64,000 nucleotides of DNA, taken from assembly GCA_013368445.1 (NCBI GenBank), contig JAACJO010000021.1, positions 1-64,000 of the forward strand, read 5' to 3'. The DNA is from Leucocoprinus leucothites. Its lineage: Eukaryota; Basidiomycota; Agaricomycetes; Agaricales; Agaricaceae. Shown here in pieces: positions 34,520 through 46,044 of the stretch. The notes beneath the pieces were generated by a model that was not told where the DNA came from, searched no databases, and worked only from the letters and a program-made list of their open reading frames with translations. Positions within the stretch are counted from its first letter, which is position 1. Each line of letters opens with the position of its first letter. The position numbers were made by a program, and so were the translations under genes.

Positions 34520-34610
34520 GGAATAGTGCAAGTGATCACGTGAGAATCTCGAACCATGCTTGAACTCTGCTTGATCCAGCATTTGAACCTGGTGAGTGTC
34601 CTAAAAGCGA
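34520..34610 (+). repeat. Solo E-box plus 11-bp array
   Basis: AATAGTGCAAGTGATCACGTGA (TGATCACGTGA at 34533-34543) is followed by three 11-bp units ending at 34578 with TGCTTGATCCA. It corresponds to the 5' module of the JmjC repeat units but no JmjC sequence follows. Confidence 0.55.
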
Positions 34611-35754
34611 TGGAACGAAGAACACAAGGACAATTAAATTTAGGTCTATTTATCACACCCAGAGGCTAGTCGCCGAAGGTGAGGGGTGTTCGCAGAAGCC
34701 TTTTGAAGATGGGTAGGTTTCGAGGAATGGGTGGCAGATGCTTACTTGTGCGAATGGTTGGCCTATGATGAGCAGGTTCCGTAAATACATGTCCAAAAAC
34801 ACCTCATTCATTGAATAGTGCATGAAAATGGTCCCTTATAAAGTGATGGTGTCGCGGCTGGCCCTCATCGTGGATTCAATCCCATACGTAGTGACAACCG
34901 CAGTGCTAGGCGACTACACCTCTGATTACACGGCATCGCCACGAAGGACGTACGGCATAAAGTTCAAGATATAATTAACTTAGGCTGATCGTCGGAATAG
35001 AATTTCCACTCGTGCTCTGCGCCGACAGGGAAAGATATGAATTTGGCGTTGAGCGTGTGAGTTTACATTTCGCAGCGTACCTCCACCGAGCTCTCTTCTC
35101 TCCATAAATGGTGGAAAGACCTCCAAAATACCTCCTCATCACTCCTCTAGCCTCTCGTGCTTTGTACCCCGAATCACCACTCTCTTCGGCAGCATCCCTT
35201 GCCGATTCCCGTCTCTCTGGGATCCCTGCTCTCACAGAAGAAGTGGAAAAAACTATGCGAGGAAAGGGAAAAGCGGATTCGCCACATCGCCGAGGAACAA
35301 GAGGAGGGCTGAGGAGGCAGGCTGAGTATCTCTTGAAACTGGAGGGAAAAAATATTCGTATGTGAAAGCACAACCAGTCTCTCGTGGCCAAAGTCTCTTA
35401 TACAGAATCCTTTCGGAAAATAATTGGCGGACGCGAAGCCAAGATAATGCAGGAAAAATCCTCTACCCGTAACCTCTCACCACCCTTCACACCCTCCATC
35501 TCAGACACCCAAGCTCTCTCTTTCCTCGTCCTCAAACAAGCTTCCCTCCTCGATGCACGCTGCTCCACCTGATGGTGCGTAGGATCAAGTTTATGGGCTA
35601 CCTTGTCACGAGCCTTTGAGCCGAAGAAGAGGTGCTAACAGAGTCAGTTAAAGAGGATGGTACTAGTTGGACAAGGGGACTTGAACGCTTTTTACGGTGG
35701 AAGCCGTTGTCTGGTGCTTGTTAGAAGGCCCTTTTCAAGCCACTTTATAACGTA
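34611..35754. other. Mostly unassigned; weak frame 35108-35365
   Basis: A plus-strand frame of 85 codons and an alternative frame with charged helix-like text (KKWKKLCEEREKRIRHIAEEQ near 35240-35310) may be a remnant of a coiled-coil exon. No function can be suggested. Confidence 0.25.
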
Positions 35755-36250
35755 CCTAGCCTCGGGTTATTTGGTGAAAATGTCGATTTCATATGCAATA
35801 AACTTTATTTAACCCTCCCCAAATAAAGGGAGGAGAACGTAGATGACCACGCTCTAGGCCATCCTCGAGCCATCGCCCTCACCCAACTTCGATGGCTCTC
35901 ACGCAGGTCGTAGGTGACGTCTATGGCTTCCACAGCCATCAATGCAACAAGCTTGGTTTGGCTATCAGGGGTCACAGCCACTGATCCCGGTCATCAATGG
36001 TCGTCAATGGTTATTCCCGTGCCATTCCCTCTTGATCACCAACCAACACAACAGCCACCATCAAGGCCACCATTCACCTCCCTCCTTCTATCCACATCCA
36101 CCCTTCCCGCTATCCTGGATACCTCCTGGGTCATCCCCGTTACCTCTGAACTGCTCCAAGCCACCATTAGTTGATTCTGGCCACAACTCCCGACGACCGC
36201 TCTTCCTTCGCTGCTTCAGCATGCCATCCACGGCCATTGTGAGAACATCG
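35755..36250 (+). repeat. GGCCATC-rich dispersed repeat, copy 2
   Basis: Shares the leader (CCAAATAAAGGGAGGAGAAC followed by GTAGATGACCACG) with the copies at 29838 and 39570, then continues in GCCATC/GGTCATC-rich DNA. Predicted frames across it are compositional artefacts. Confidence 0.65.
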
Positions 36251-36749
36251 ACACCCACCGCTAAAATGTCAGGGACAACAACCACTCCCGAAAGAAGAGG
36301 GCTCAAGCGGATGTAGCGACTTAGGTTGTCTACTTGATGCCACGTTAAGAGAACAAGGACGCGGCAATATCACCGTATACAAGGTATGTAGCACACTCGC
36401 CTGTACACGTACCATAAACTAATTACCCTCGCAGCCCCTTGAGATGAGTACGCGTGCACGCTAAACGCATATGTTGGCTATAACAATCCAATTGACACCT
36501 CGCATGTCTGTAGGTGCGTATCATCACCCATTATACTTGAATTATGAGTTGAGTTTTTTTATAGTTACAAAATCGGATGTGACGAAGGATGAACAGAATA
36601 CAACGATGTGAAAGGAGAGACATCGAGATGGAAAGATGCTGAGAAGCGGTGTTGGATTGACGACGGGATTAAGGCGGCCTGATAGGCAAGTTTCCCCCCC
36701 TCGCACTCGCCTTACCTCCAGCTAACACATCAGCTTTTAGTGAGTACGA
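36251..36749. other. No gene seen
   Basis: Short frames only, between the GGCCATC-rich repeat and the helicase-associated fragment. Confidence 0.35.
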
Positions 36750-37710
36750 AAATGCACCATCGTCCCTTACTCGCTGACTATCCGGTCTAAACTTGTCAAG
36801 GCGCTCATCAGCGACGTCAAATCGTATGACTGGTGGCGGTTGGCACGGCTCCAGGCATCATTCACATTCGAATGGGACGAGGAGCGTCAGTGCGAGTGTG
36901 ACCTCTGTCATCCATCCTTTGTCGAGGGTGTAAACGGGTAAGGTCGCACGCGGAGTTGAAGAGGAATTCGAGTTTGATGAGGGAGAAACCGCCGACAAGT
37001 TTGGTCAGCGCGCTCCATCAGCTGCGGCATTATCAAAATTGCTATCGGCTTCGTCGGGGAGATCGAGGGCTATTCCACGTCGAGTACAGGTGAAGCAGAC
37101 TATGCATCCACACCGGCTTCTCCAACCCCAGGTGAGGCTCAACCCCAGCCCGAGCCCATTCCTCTTCTCACCCGAGAGATAGCTGAGCGGCTCCAAACTG
37201 CGCTCGCGAACATCCGTCAAATCTGCCTGTTCTGTTACTTGCGGGGAAGCCTCGACATCCATCATGACACACACAACTGCGCACCCCCTTATAATCCCAC
37301 CAAGCTTGCAACCAGCCATGACGCATCTTTTTTCTACTTCAAGAACCAGGTACACTGCCCCATTCACCGCACATTCTATTACTCTTGCTATATACCTCGT
37401 GCTGTGAGTCGTACACGTTTCCAATATATTAGGTCACCAACATAAATTCGATACTGTCAGCTCACGTATCAAAAGCACCCGAACCGGCTTGTCAGGTGCC
37501 ACTCACACGCGATGGGGCACACGAGGTACGCTTGGGTTAATGCCCCTTGTTTATCTCATCTTCAAGAACCCCGTTTTACGTTACCTCCTCACTCGCTGGG
37601 ACATCCCCAGCGCCGATTTTGAGACGATCACTGAGCACGCCTACTCCCAGCGGCTCGTTGCCAATCCCCACGCTGCTCATATGCCCCCTGCCCTCCTCGT
37701 CATGTAAACC
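36750..37710 (+). pseudogene. Cys/His-rich fragment like the tail of RecQ-type helicases
   Basis: Frames on the plus strand read in pieces: a short exon-like segment with DWWRLARLQASFTFEWDEER, a segment with ICLFCYLRG...HHDTHNC...HCPIHRTFYYSCYIP (C-x2-C, H and C pairs), and MPLVYLIFKNPVLRYLLTRW. This order resembles the cysteine-rich C-terminal region found in RecQ-like helicases expanded in agaricomycetes. No helicase motifs are present here. A separate helicase-core relic lies at 46.8-47.6 kb. The family call is tentative. Confidence 0.35.
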
Positions 37711-38337
37711 ATGATCCTTGAGCTCGGTGATCCCCCTGCTCCTATTGCTAATCGCAATTAATAAACAGTACGTCACCTCACTCCTCTTTCATTAGCACAC
37801 ATAGATTAACATTAAACCAGGCGTATCATTATTAAATAACCTTATTCGCTCTTTCACCCAGAATGATCTAGTTTCAATCACACGTTGTGATCTTGTACTC
37901 ATCCAGCTTTTATCATCGCCACGTTTTCACACCCGCATTCGCATTATTCCTGCCCGTTATCAACCTGCTTACATCCAACTGCCGTCTGTCGTTACTCTAT
38001 CGTTGTAAATGCTATTAACCCCGCTCTTGAACTCGTATTCCCATAATTCTTTCTCCGTTCGCATATTCAGCATGCTTTTGCACGTTCCTGATCCAATCCT
38101 GTCTTTACTGGTAGTCGCACCTGTATTCGAGGTATCTGTAGTCCTGTATGTCAACCATAAATGTGCCTGTCGAGAATCTCGAATAGAACCAATTGCACCC
38201 GTGTCGTGCTCAAACATGGACTGAATTCCGGCAATGATCACGCACACGAGGAACAACTTTCTCAACGGCTCTGCACAGTCGAAGCAGAGGCCTAGTATAT
38301 ACGAGGACAACCTCCTCCGAGTAGGAATCACCTACCA
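37711..38337. other. Unassigned region upstream of F-box copy 3
   Basis: No supported gene. It presumably held the promoter of the F-box copy starting at 38338. Confidence 0.35.
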
Positions 38338-39426
38338 ATGCAGAACCTCCCCAACGAAGTCATCTCGCGCAGTCTCTCTTTGTGCGACCAAGAGACGATG
38401 AAAACTTGGCGTCTTTTCTGGAAAGAGTTTTTCACAACAGCCACACAAATCCGATTTTCACTTTACCCATAGACGCTCCCCCAGACAGCCTCTGTGAAAC
38501 CCCAACACGCCGCGCCAAAAATTGTTGAACGCCTTAAACTCCACACAGGCCTTCCGGTCTCGGAAAATTTCAAGCAGATAAGGGAGGAAATCCTGTCATT
38601 ACCGAATCTCGGCACTATCGCGGTCGCTACCCCAGCTAAATTTCGACTTGACTTTACCACCCCAACCACCTCCTCAGATCAAACTCTGGCGGAAAGTGGG
38701 GCAATTCTCGTCTTTATATGCTTGTCGAGTTCTGGCTGCACCATAAACAGCCTTCGAAATATCGCCTTTCATGACACCCTCTACCTTCCCCTTCTCTCCA
38801 TCCATGCCCGCCTCCTCACAACGCTTGAAATGGTTAGAGTCGGAGGGATAGACCGCTACTATGGTCAAGACTTCCCTCGCATCCACCTACCTTCTCTTCA
38901 TACCCTCTCAATCGACAATGTCAGCCTCCGGGGATATTCGTACCTTGCAGATGTCGAGCTCTACACGGCCCCCTTACTATGGACACTATGCTTATGGTGC
39001 TATCAAAAATTCTCTACAACCCCGCATTCTTCCAGCGATGACAGCTGCGGGAACAATTCTAGATAACAATCAAGTCACAGAACTTATCATCAATTGTGCA
39101 GAAGCAACAGGACGATTGAGTGCGGCAGAAATTTACCGCTACATTCTCGAACCTGTGCAGCCTTATCTATCGACGCATACACTACATATCCATTTTACTC
39201 TGCGCGCCATAAACTTCAACCGGCGCTCGACCAGTTCAGTTTACTCCCCAACGGAACAAGTGCAGTCGTTGTCAGAGCAACCCCTCATCTGCGCTCCTGT
39301 GAGCATTATTTTGAACCTGTCGTAGCTTCTATACTACACGCACCGAAAATAAGGGCCGAAATCACGGTCACCTCAAAATCCAGGCAGCTTCTAGAGGTGA
39401 AATACGATAGGCAATTTCAGAGATGA
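38338..39426 (+). pseudogene. F-box/LRR-like protein, copy 3
   Basis: Starts MQNLPNEVISRSLSLCDQE, the clearest F-box-like N-terminus of the three copies. An in-frame TAG at 38470-38472 replaces the Ser codon of the other copies. The frame then stays open from about 38494 to 39066 with LRR-like text (RIHLPSLHTLSIDNVSLRG), and the C-terminal part continues in other frames to 39426. F-box proteins recruit substrates to SCF ubiquitin ligases, but substrates cannot be inferred. Non-functional as read. No BAH-PHD neighbour is present here, unlike the other two copies. Confidence 0.55.
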
Positions 39427-39569
39427 ATGAGATATGTTGTTGGTAAAGAGCTGCGTGCGATGCCGGCGTTTCGCCGTTGAACACTGAGGATCTAGCTCCC
39501 GTGAACATACTGCATTGTTCAAGGAATCAAGCGTATCCACCACATTCGAGTTCTGCCACTAGCGAGTCT

Positions 39570-39965
39570 CGCTTGATAGCAGGAGCAGTAGTCCCCGTAG
39601 ATGATTGGCGATGGCACGGAGGATGCAGGGATGGCACAGGATGGTGCAAGCGATGGTCTAGGATGGCCGTTGATGGTAGTGGGTGGCAGGAGGGATATGG
39701 GCGGTGGCCATCGTGGCGGTCAGTGATCAACGACCATTGATGGCCGGAATCAGCGGCTGTGACTGCTATTTGACGACTGTGGAAGCCACTGGCCTCACCT
39801 ATGCCTGTGCGAGAGCCATCGATGGCGTAGGGCGAGGGAGATGGCCTCACGCGTGGTCATATATGGCCCCCTCCCTTTATTTAGGGCGGAATTAGCATAG
39901 TTTATCCCGTATAAAATCGAGATCTGCACTAAACAAGTTGAGACTAGGTGCATTACATGGAGGAT
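39570..39965 (-). repeat. GGCCATC-rich dispersed repeat, copy 3 (inverted)
   Basis: Reverse complement shows the same leader (CCCTAAATAAAGGGAGG then ATGACCACGCGTGAGGCCA) and GGCCATC-rich body as the copies at 29838 and 35755. Confidence 0.6.
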
Positions 39966-40070
39966 TGAAAGAGCTTCTTAACGAGCACCAGACAATGGGT
40001 TTCGCCGCCTAAAGCAGACATATCCCCCTTTTCCCACTTGTACTAGGTCCAGGGAGAGTTCAAAGGCGTT

Positions 40071-40685
40071 GTGGATGCTGAAGGATATGTTACAAAGGAA
40101 ATGGAAGTAGTTCATCAGCATTCTGGGCGTTGTCAACGACCGAAACCCACCATCTGTCTTCCCACCGTTCGGACCCGTCAGCTCCTCGAAGCGGACTCGT
40201 CCTTGTTTGCTTCAGTCGACAAATTGAAGGGAAGGGACCGCATCTTTGGCCCTGCGCTATCCATTGAAAAACTTCTCAACCCTGCTTATGAAACTGAAGA
40301 CCTAGCCAATCTGCCGCACGCGTGCCCAGGGGGTGAATGCGAGTTATTTTCCCCAGTTAATCATGAACCAGGAGTCGCACGAGGGGAGGGTGTAGATGCG
40401 GATTCAGAGGATGAGGAAGGTGAGGATGACGAGGATGACTCAGAGCCGGGTTTGGCTCGACGCGATGCGATCGAACTCACAAGTCAGCAGGAGCGATTAG
40501 CTATTGAGTTTACGGGAGATGAGGAAGAAGGTGCTTCTTTAGAGCTGGTGGAGTCTCTTTGGAAATTTCGTGCGCACCTTAGTGGCGAGGAGCTCTCGAA
40601 TAACAAGTGCTCAACGCCCAATGTTCAGCGCTCAGCATGTGCTCGTGTGACTAGGGGCTTATATAATTTTATTCCCAGAATCTAA
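40071..40685 (+). CDS. Hypothetical acidic protein
   Basis: A frame of about 204 codons with a central run of Asp/Glu (DSEDEEGEDDEDD). Upstream is a coherent segment (RTRQLLEADSSLFASVDKLKG; ACPGGECELF) that looks coding. The listed start is GTG. No upstream exon or domain was recognised. Could be an exon of a mobile-element protein or a lineage-specific gene. Confidence 0.35.
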   Translation: MDAEGYVTKEMEVVHQHSGRCQRPKPTICLPTVRTRQLLEADSSLFASVDKLKGRDRIFGPALSIEKLLNPAYETEDLANLPHACPGGECELFSPVNHEPGVARGEGVDADSEDEEGEDDEDDSEPGLARRDAIELTSQQERLAIEFTGDEEEGASLELVESLWKFRAHLSGEELSNNKCSTPNVQRSACARVTRGLYNFIPRI

Positions 40686-41020
40686 TCAAAGCTGATACCA
40701 TCCCAGAGCGCTCACCGAAGTCACCATCCCAGTGGGCATACCAATAAGCCAAACCCTACAGCTCCCCAGCACACTCAACCCAGCGAAATTATTTCACGCT
40801 CAACCAGTAAATCTCCGCAAGACGCTTCGTAAATATCACCTATTCAAGGACAAGGATCAGTTCAACATATGAAGATTGAGGTACCAACCCCAAGCGTCAG
40901 AAAGCCCCAGAAATATAGGCGCCCATCTATGACCACAGGTCATCGTAAGCCCACTACCGCACGGGTAAGTCTTCTCGCCTCTACGCATTCGTTACTAGCG
41001 ACCAACGTCTCTGCACAACC

Positions 41021-41560
41021 ATGAAGCCTCTCAACAATGCTCAACATGCTGCCGATGCACGCGACTTCTCCAACACCGCCGCTTGCACTTCTACCGCTTC
41101 GATCTCACGCGACAGCGCACCACCACCGCCAAACGCTGCATTCCTTCGTTGTCTCGGCGATATAATCGCTAGCCCTCCTACACAAAGCCGCCCACCTCAG
41201 CCCCCAACCTCCGCTGTCCCTGCGCCGCAGCTCCCGCCAGTCCGTCGTCCTCTCCCAATGCACTCCCGGCCCATTGTAGCGGGAAAGAGAGCGCTCGATG
41301 CATGCAGCGAGCTCTTCGATGAAAACAAAATCAACCGCCGTACCGTGGACAGCATCATAACGATATACCAACAAGGTCAAAGAATGCTCCGAGTAGCCCG
41401 CCTTGTTAACCCCCGGCTCAAACGGCTCCGGGAACAGCAGGAGAAACTTGAACTTCAACGGAAATCTGAACCATCTTCCCCAAACAGCGACTTTTTTATG
41501 GAAGTTCGATATGAGATGATCAATGAGGAGGTTCAGGAGGTCCTCATCCTCGATGAATAG
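41021..41560 (+). CDS. Hypothetical Pro-rich / helical protein
   Basis: A single frame of 179 codons starting at ATG 41021. Residues 30-85 are Pro-rich (PPPPNAAF, RPPQPPTS). The second half is charged and helix-forming (RLVNPRLKRLREQQEKLEL) and it ends acidic. No known domain, second copy or membrane segment. The composition argues for real coding, possibly a nuclear adaptor. Confidence 0.4.
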   Translation: MKPLNNAQHAADARDFSNTAACTSTASISRDSAPPPPNAAFLRCLGDIIASPPTQSRPPQPPTSAVPAPQLPPVRRPLPMHSRPIVAGKRALDACSELFDENKINRRTVDSIITIYQQGQRMLRVARLVNPRLKRLREQQEKLELQRKSEPSSPNSDFFMEVRYEMINEEVQEVLILDE

Positions 41561-42345
41561 GAGGGGTGTCTTTTTCATACCTTATTCAAGGTGGGCATGC
41601 CGCTCTTATATACGTTACACAGCGTTTTTATTTCTTCTCAATCAGAATATTCACCGTCTTGTTCCAGCTCCTCTTCTTACTTCGTATATGATGTTTCTTG
41701 CCACAGGCCCCACATCTTCCTCCTCGCCCGCTTTTATATAACTAAATAGGAACAGTACCAAGCTTTTTTCACCCACGGAGAGGTAGTATGTACAGGGATT
41801 ATCGTTCCAAAGAGATCGACCTGTCACAAGAGTTCGAGCGTAAGGGATAACGCCAGGCGCGGGCATCGTGAAACTGTTAGATACTATCCACGGTCCTATA
41901 TTTTCCCACAGGAAAATGCTGCGATAACACGGCGAGAATTTATACGCGGCCATTGAGGCTGCCTCGAAAATAGAATTCTCAGGAGTCAGCGTCATTTGAC
42001 TCTCCTGCCCTGAGAGCCGCCGAGCATCTATCGTATTTGTCTCTCATCGAATCGGGCCAGCCGGTAGCCCAAGTTATTGGGCACTATAAATTAGTACGAG
42101 CCTGGTTCTATGGGGTCTAGACGCTTTATGAGGCTCGCGTGCGCTGTGGGAATTGGATCAGTTATTTTTCCTTGCTTGAGGGTTATTCTAGTTTCTGGGA
42201 GCTCTTTTGACATAATAACAATGCTCCCAACGCCAACGAGAGTTTTTATTTTATGTTTCTGGCATGAATATTTTATGCACAGACTCGGCTACAATTATGT
42301 CTTGCGGAATTTCCATCACAAGTTTCCAAACCAGCTGCCTTACCT
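41561..42345. other. No gene seen; 3' side of JmjC unit copy 2
   Basis: Frames at 41995-41651 and 42110-42520 lack motifs. Similarity to the other JmjC units begins at about 42346. Confidence 0.35.
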
Positions 42346-42557
42346 GCCCATGTGTGTCCATCACCGTCAAGACCCATCGCAGGACTCAGAAATCAGGAAC
42401 TATGGGTCTTATTTCATGATCGTTATCCATTCACAAAGCCCCCCTACCGTTTTAAACAATTTATGCGCAGGTGGTGACAGAATAAACTCAGAGTATTATT
42501 TATATGTAGCTCAAAGATAGAAAGGATTCCACAATGGATTCGGGGAAGGGGAGAGGA

Positions 42558-44211
42558 TCAGCCCAACTCAATATTGCGCCTCTCCATGTTCTCTCCCAAC
42601 TCCCTCTTTGTTTTTTGGATCCATTTAGACAAGTCCCCCTTTCCCTTTTTCTTGCACTTAGAAATTAACTTCTCCCACCGCTGCATCGACTTCATCATAT
42701 CCCTCAGGTACTCGGGGGCAGCAGTGTCTGAGTTGCTCTTGACCGACGAAATCAAAGACAGAACGTCCTCTGTGGGTGCAATTGCGTCTTTCCACCAGTC
42801 GAAGTGGTTGACGTTGAATCCACTATGCGTAGCTATGCGGCTGAAGGTGAATACGCAGTGGATGGTTCCAGGGGGCATGATCCAGCATAGCCTTGAATCG
42901 TTTTCCACCAGGAGCGTCTCCAGTCCTGTGAGCGATCGAATCGCCTTGCGGGGATCCATCTGGTGTCCCCCACCCTGGAACGAAGCCAGGCATACCGCTT
43001 TCAAGTTTTCCGGGGTAGGTGGCCAGAATAACCATAGCTTTCTTCCGGTAAAATGGGCTGTGTATTGCGAATCCGTGAAGGTGTCGATGTGGGGCCACGT
43101 TATCGAACCTCCGGGTACGTATGCATGGAGCCACGGCGATTCATGATTTGGTAGGATCTGGTGAATGACATAACCCTCCAGAGGTTCCATGAAATCGGGG
43201 AAGGAGAGACCGTTGTCCGTTGATACAAGGACGTCTTTGATCTGGAAAAGGGAGCATATTGTGATATCGGACTCCTTTCCTCGAGCGAAAAAGTCCACAG
43301 CGTCATCTAAATCGACGTTGGACATCCTTGCCTGTCCCATGTCCATTGCCATGATTACCAGGTCGGATTCGCACAGCCGGGCGTCTTGAATTACGTCCCT
43401 AGGAGGAGGATGGGACCCGCACACAAGTTGATGGGGTTTTTTGATGAGGGTTGACTTCAGATTGGGACTCGGAGAAAGAGAGTGCGGATAGTGAAGAATT
43501 TGGGTAAGGGATTCGATCCCAATGGTTTCGTTGGATCCGTTTATGGCGGTAATTGATCTCCACTCTTCGATAAGGGGAGCGATCCACGCGTTCATGGGAG
43601 CATCGACCTCCATCAGGTCGCTTTCCTGACCCGGTTCTTCCACAGGAGGGTTGAGCGCATGTGAGAACGCTTCATCCATCGTTTCATGTCGTGAGTTTTC
43701 ATCCCGAGGATCTTCAAAAATTGTGAGTTTGTTCTGTTAACCCGACATGAGGATTCTCACCTGTGTTTCCGGTGAGTGTCCCGGGGCCAGGTCCTGCTGT
43801 CCCGAGTTCGGGGACAACGGAAGCCGAGGATTTTCGAGATGTCCTCTCCAACTGTGCCTTCGCTGATTTCTTCGTCCTCCACGAAAAATTTCTCATGTTG
43901 AGGACGATCCCTTGGTTGTACGGGAAGGTCACTTCGCTCACGCGAGGGTGACCGTCCCGAGACACAGGTGCCCATTCCCCGGGCCTCTTTAACAACAGAT
44001 CGCCATGGAACTTTTCCAAACTTGCCTTTGGATGGTTCTGCGCGATATTTTGGGCCAAAAATTGATCCCCATTTGTACAGTGCAGCCACAGGTCTCCAGG
44101 AACTCCCTCTCCGCCTCCGGGTAGACGCGATGCAAAAAATACGGAATATCTATACATGAGCACCTTTCTTTTGACGTGAGTACACGTTTGGGAGTTTTGT
44201 GACTGGTCCAT
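42558..44211 (-). pseudogene. JmjC-like dioxygenase, 2-nt frameshifted copy
   Basis: Paralogue of the gene at 12582. The N-terminal frame runs 44211-43714 (165 codons) and stops where copy 1 has ACTCTCACAATTTCTG and this copy has ACTCACAATTTTTG, a 2-nt loss in a CT repeat at about 43723-43727. The downstream frame 43679-42558 (373 codons, own ATG) contains the whole JmjC-like domain with the HID, FTGRKLWLFW and PPGTIHCVF motifs unchanged. It may be a young pseudogene, or the catalytic half may be expressed alone. Protein identity to copy 1 is high throughout. Confidence 0.75.
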
Positions 44212-44282
44212 TGTCGGATTTTTATTGATGGGAAGGTAGGCGCAAGTCTTGAGGTCGGAGTATCCACCAGGTGTCGGATGTT

Positions 44283-44340
44283 AGATCGAGCAGAGTGTGA
44301 GCGGGGTCCGAACTGCTCACGTGATTAATCGCACTAGAAC
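44283..44340 (-). promoter_or_regulatory. E-box plus array of JmjC unit copy 2
   Basis: CACGTG at 44318-44323 with GCACTAGAAC outside it and about three array units towards the gene, the last of GATC type. The spacing is less regular than in copy 1. Confidence 0.5.
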
Positions 44341-44345
44341 CGCCT

Positions 44346-45607
44346 GATCTAACTGATCTTCTTGGACACCTCCAACCTCATTTACTACCTGCTTCACCCC
44401 CAGACCCTCTTGGTTCTCTGGCCATGAAAAGGATCCACCAAACTCCAGAACTATTCCCGGTAACCAGAAGCCGCAACTGAGGGTGGAAGGCCAAGCATAC
44501 AAATAAATTTCACAACTGCAAGGTCATGGGTGCCGCGCAGAGCTTTCCCTGCGTTCTTCTTTCCTTAGGAGACGAAGGATGCAATCCATTCACCGCTTTT
44601 GCAGATACATCATTCATATTTGTATGGAGCGCTCATGGGGCTTGTCAGATCATTCAACGGCAGATGAAATTGGCCGTAGACAAGTCGAAGCCCTTCCCCT
44701 GATTCTAACCAAAGGAATGGCCACCATCGAAGCCCGAGCTCCCCTCGTTCCCGACACACCCCCAATCGCTTACGGGGGTGGTGTTCCAGCTGAGTCTGTC
44801 TTAGCTCATGGCGAAGGGAAGGTGGTGTAGAGATTGTGAGTTTGGTTGCTCATGAAAATGGCAACCTCTCGCAAATCTCTAGTGATCTTAACCACTCAGA
44901 TCACTGTTGATTTCGGAGCGCCCGCCAATGAGCCGCCCATTCCTTTTCTGGTTTTGGTATCTATCCACCTCCATTCCTCCTCTTTTTCAACTTTCCTCTT
45001 CCGAATTTTATGTTCAAATTTTCATTCTTGCGTCGTCATGTTGTCATAATAATGTACCTGTAATCTGTATTGAATTAGGTACTTTTAATTGCTTTGTATA
45101 ATATTGTACTGACATCTCTCCATCTCAACTTATGCCCATTTTTCCTCTTCCCTCTAACTAGTCCACTGCCTCGATATTGTACTTGTATTGCATATTTATT
45201 TAGCCCCTGTTTCGTGTACATTTCGAGCCGCCTTATTGTTCTTTTCTTTTACTTTCAAATTTCCTTTTTTATCTTCTTTTCATCTTTCTACTTCGAAATA
45301 TTCGCTCAAAATTATTATTTCTTGTTGTATATAAACCCTGTACAAGCTGTAGTTGTAGGATATGAAATTTACTGCCTATCTCACTCGTCTCTAATCATCT
45401 GAACTTGTCTCAAATTTATCTAAATCAAAACTTGATCTATTCCTTTATCTACTACATCTCGAAGTTTTCCTCTTTTCCTAAACTCATCTCCACTCGTTCT
45501 CTCGTCGTTCCACCTCCTAGGACGTCGTCTTCGGTCCAGAAGCCCAACGGCTGTTGGAATCGGCCGTGCTCGCAGTTTTATTTTGTTGTAAAAGGGTTTA
45601 TTACTCT
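44346..45607. other. No gene; T-rich tract
   Basis: From about 44990 to 45480 the plus strand is strongly T- and CT-rich. A frame at 44579-44830 has no recognisable motif. No gene is supported. Confidence 0.4.
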
Positions 45608-46035
45608 TCAGTGGGGTTGGTGAGTGCAGATGAAGTTGCGAGCACGACAGCGTCCGTCTGTCGTTGGTTCTGACCCAAATAGAGTAATGTTATTAAATGT
45701 TACTTAATGAAGTTTTAATTGAAACGACAACTCAGCACTCGTGCGACGACGTGGAAAGCTGCTGAGGGGTGAAATGGCGATGAGATCGGTTGATTTGAGT
45801 GATAGCGATGTCAATGAGCTCAAACTGAGTCGGGGAGATGGGGGTAGATTTAACTGCCGAAAAAAGTTTCAATCTACGGTTGTACGAGTATCTACAATGC
45901 TACAGGTGACTATAAGGAGCATAAAAGAGCAGTTTACGAGATTTTTTGTCAAGTTTTCGGTAGAGAAAGATAGTTCTAAGGAATATTAGTGGTGGAAAGG
46001 TAAGTGGAGAGAGGGGTCCATCTGGTCGTTTAGAC
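45608..46035 (-). mobile_element. LTR family A fragment (3' part, inverted)
   Basis: Reverse complement of the 3' half of the family A LTR, including the GAGCACGACAG...CTGTCGT hairpin near the end (45644-45664). It stops at the LTR position of TCTAAACGGCC. The 5' half is missing, and it directly abuts an oppositely oriented LTR fragment at about 46045. Confidence 0.7.
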
Positions 46036-46044
46036 ACAAAATAT

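Larger units (their letters stand above)
42346..44345 (-). repeat. JmjC-carrying dispersed repeat unit, copy 2
   Basis: Minus-strand copy of the unit at 12364. Read on its own strand it starts with GGTTCTAGTGCGATTAATCA, the array and leader, then the JmjC gene, then the shared 3' flank (CATAGTTCCTGATTTCTGAG and GGTCTTGACGGTGATGGACA). Borders are estimated from loss of similarity. Confidence 0.65.

Noticed and set aside
34855..34950. tRNA-like sequence on the minus strand (GTCGCCTAGCAC.. and GGGATTGAATCC)
   Set aside because: It loosely resembles Pol III A and B boxes, but no acceptor-stem or anticodon-arm pairing could be drawn. At most a SINE-like relic.
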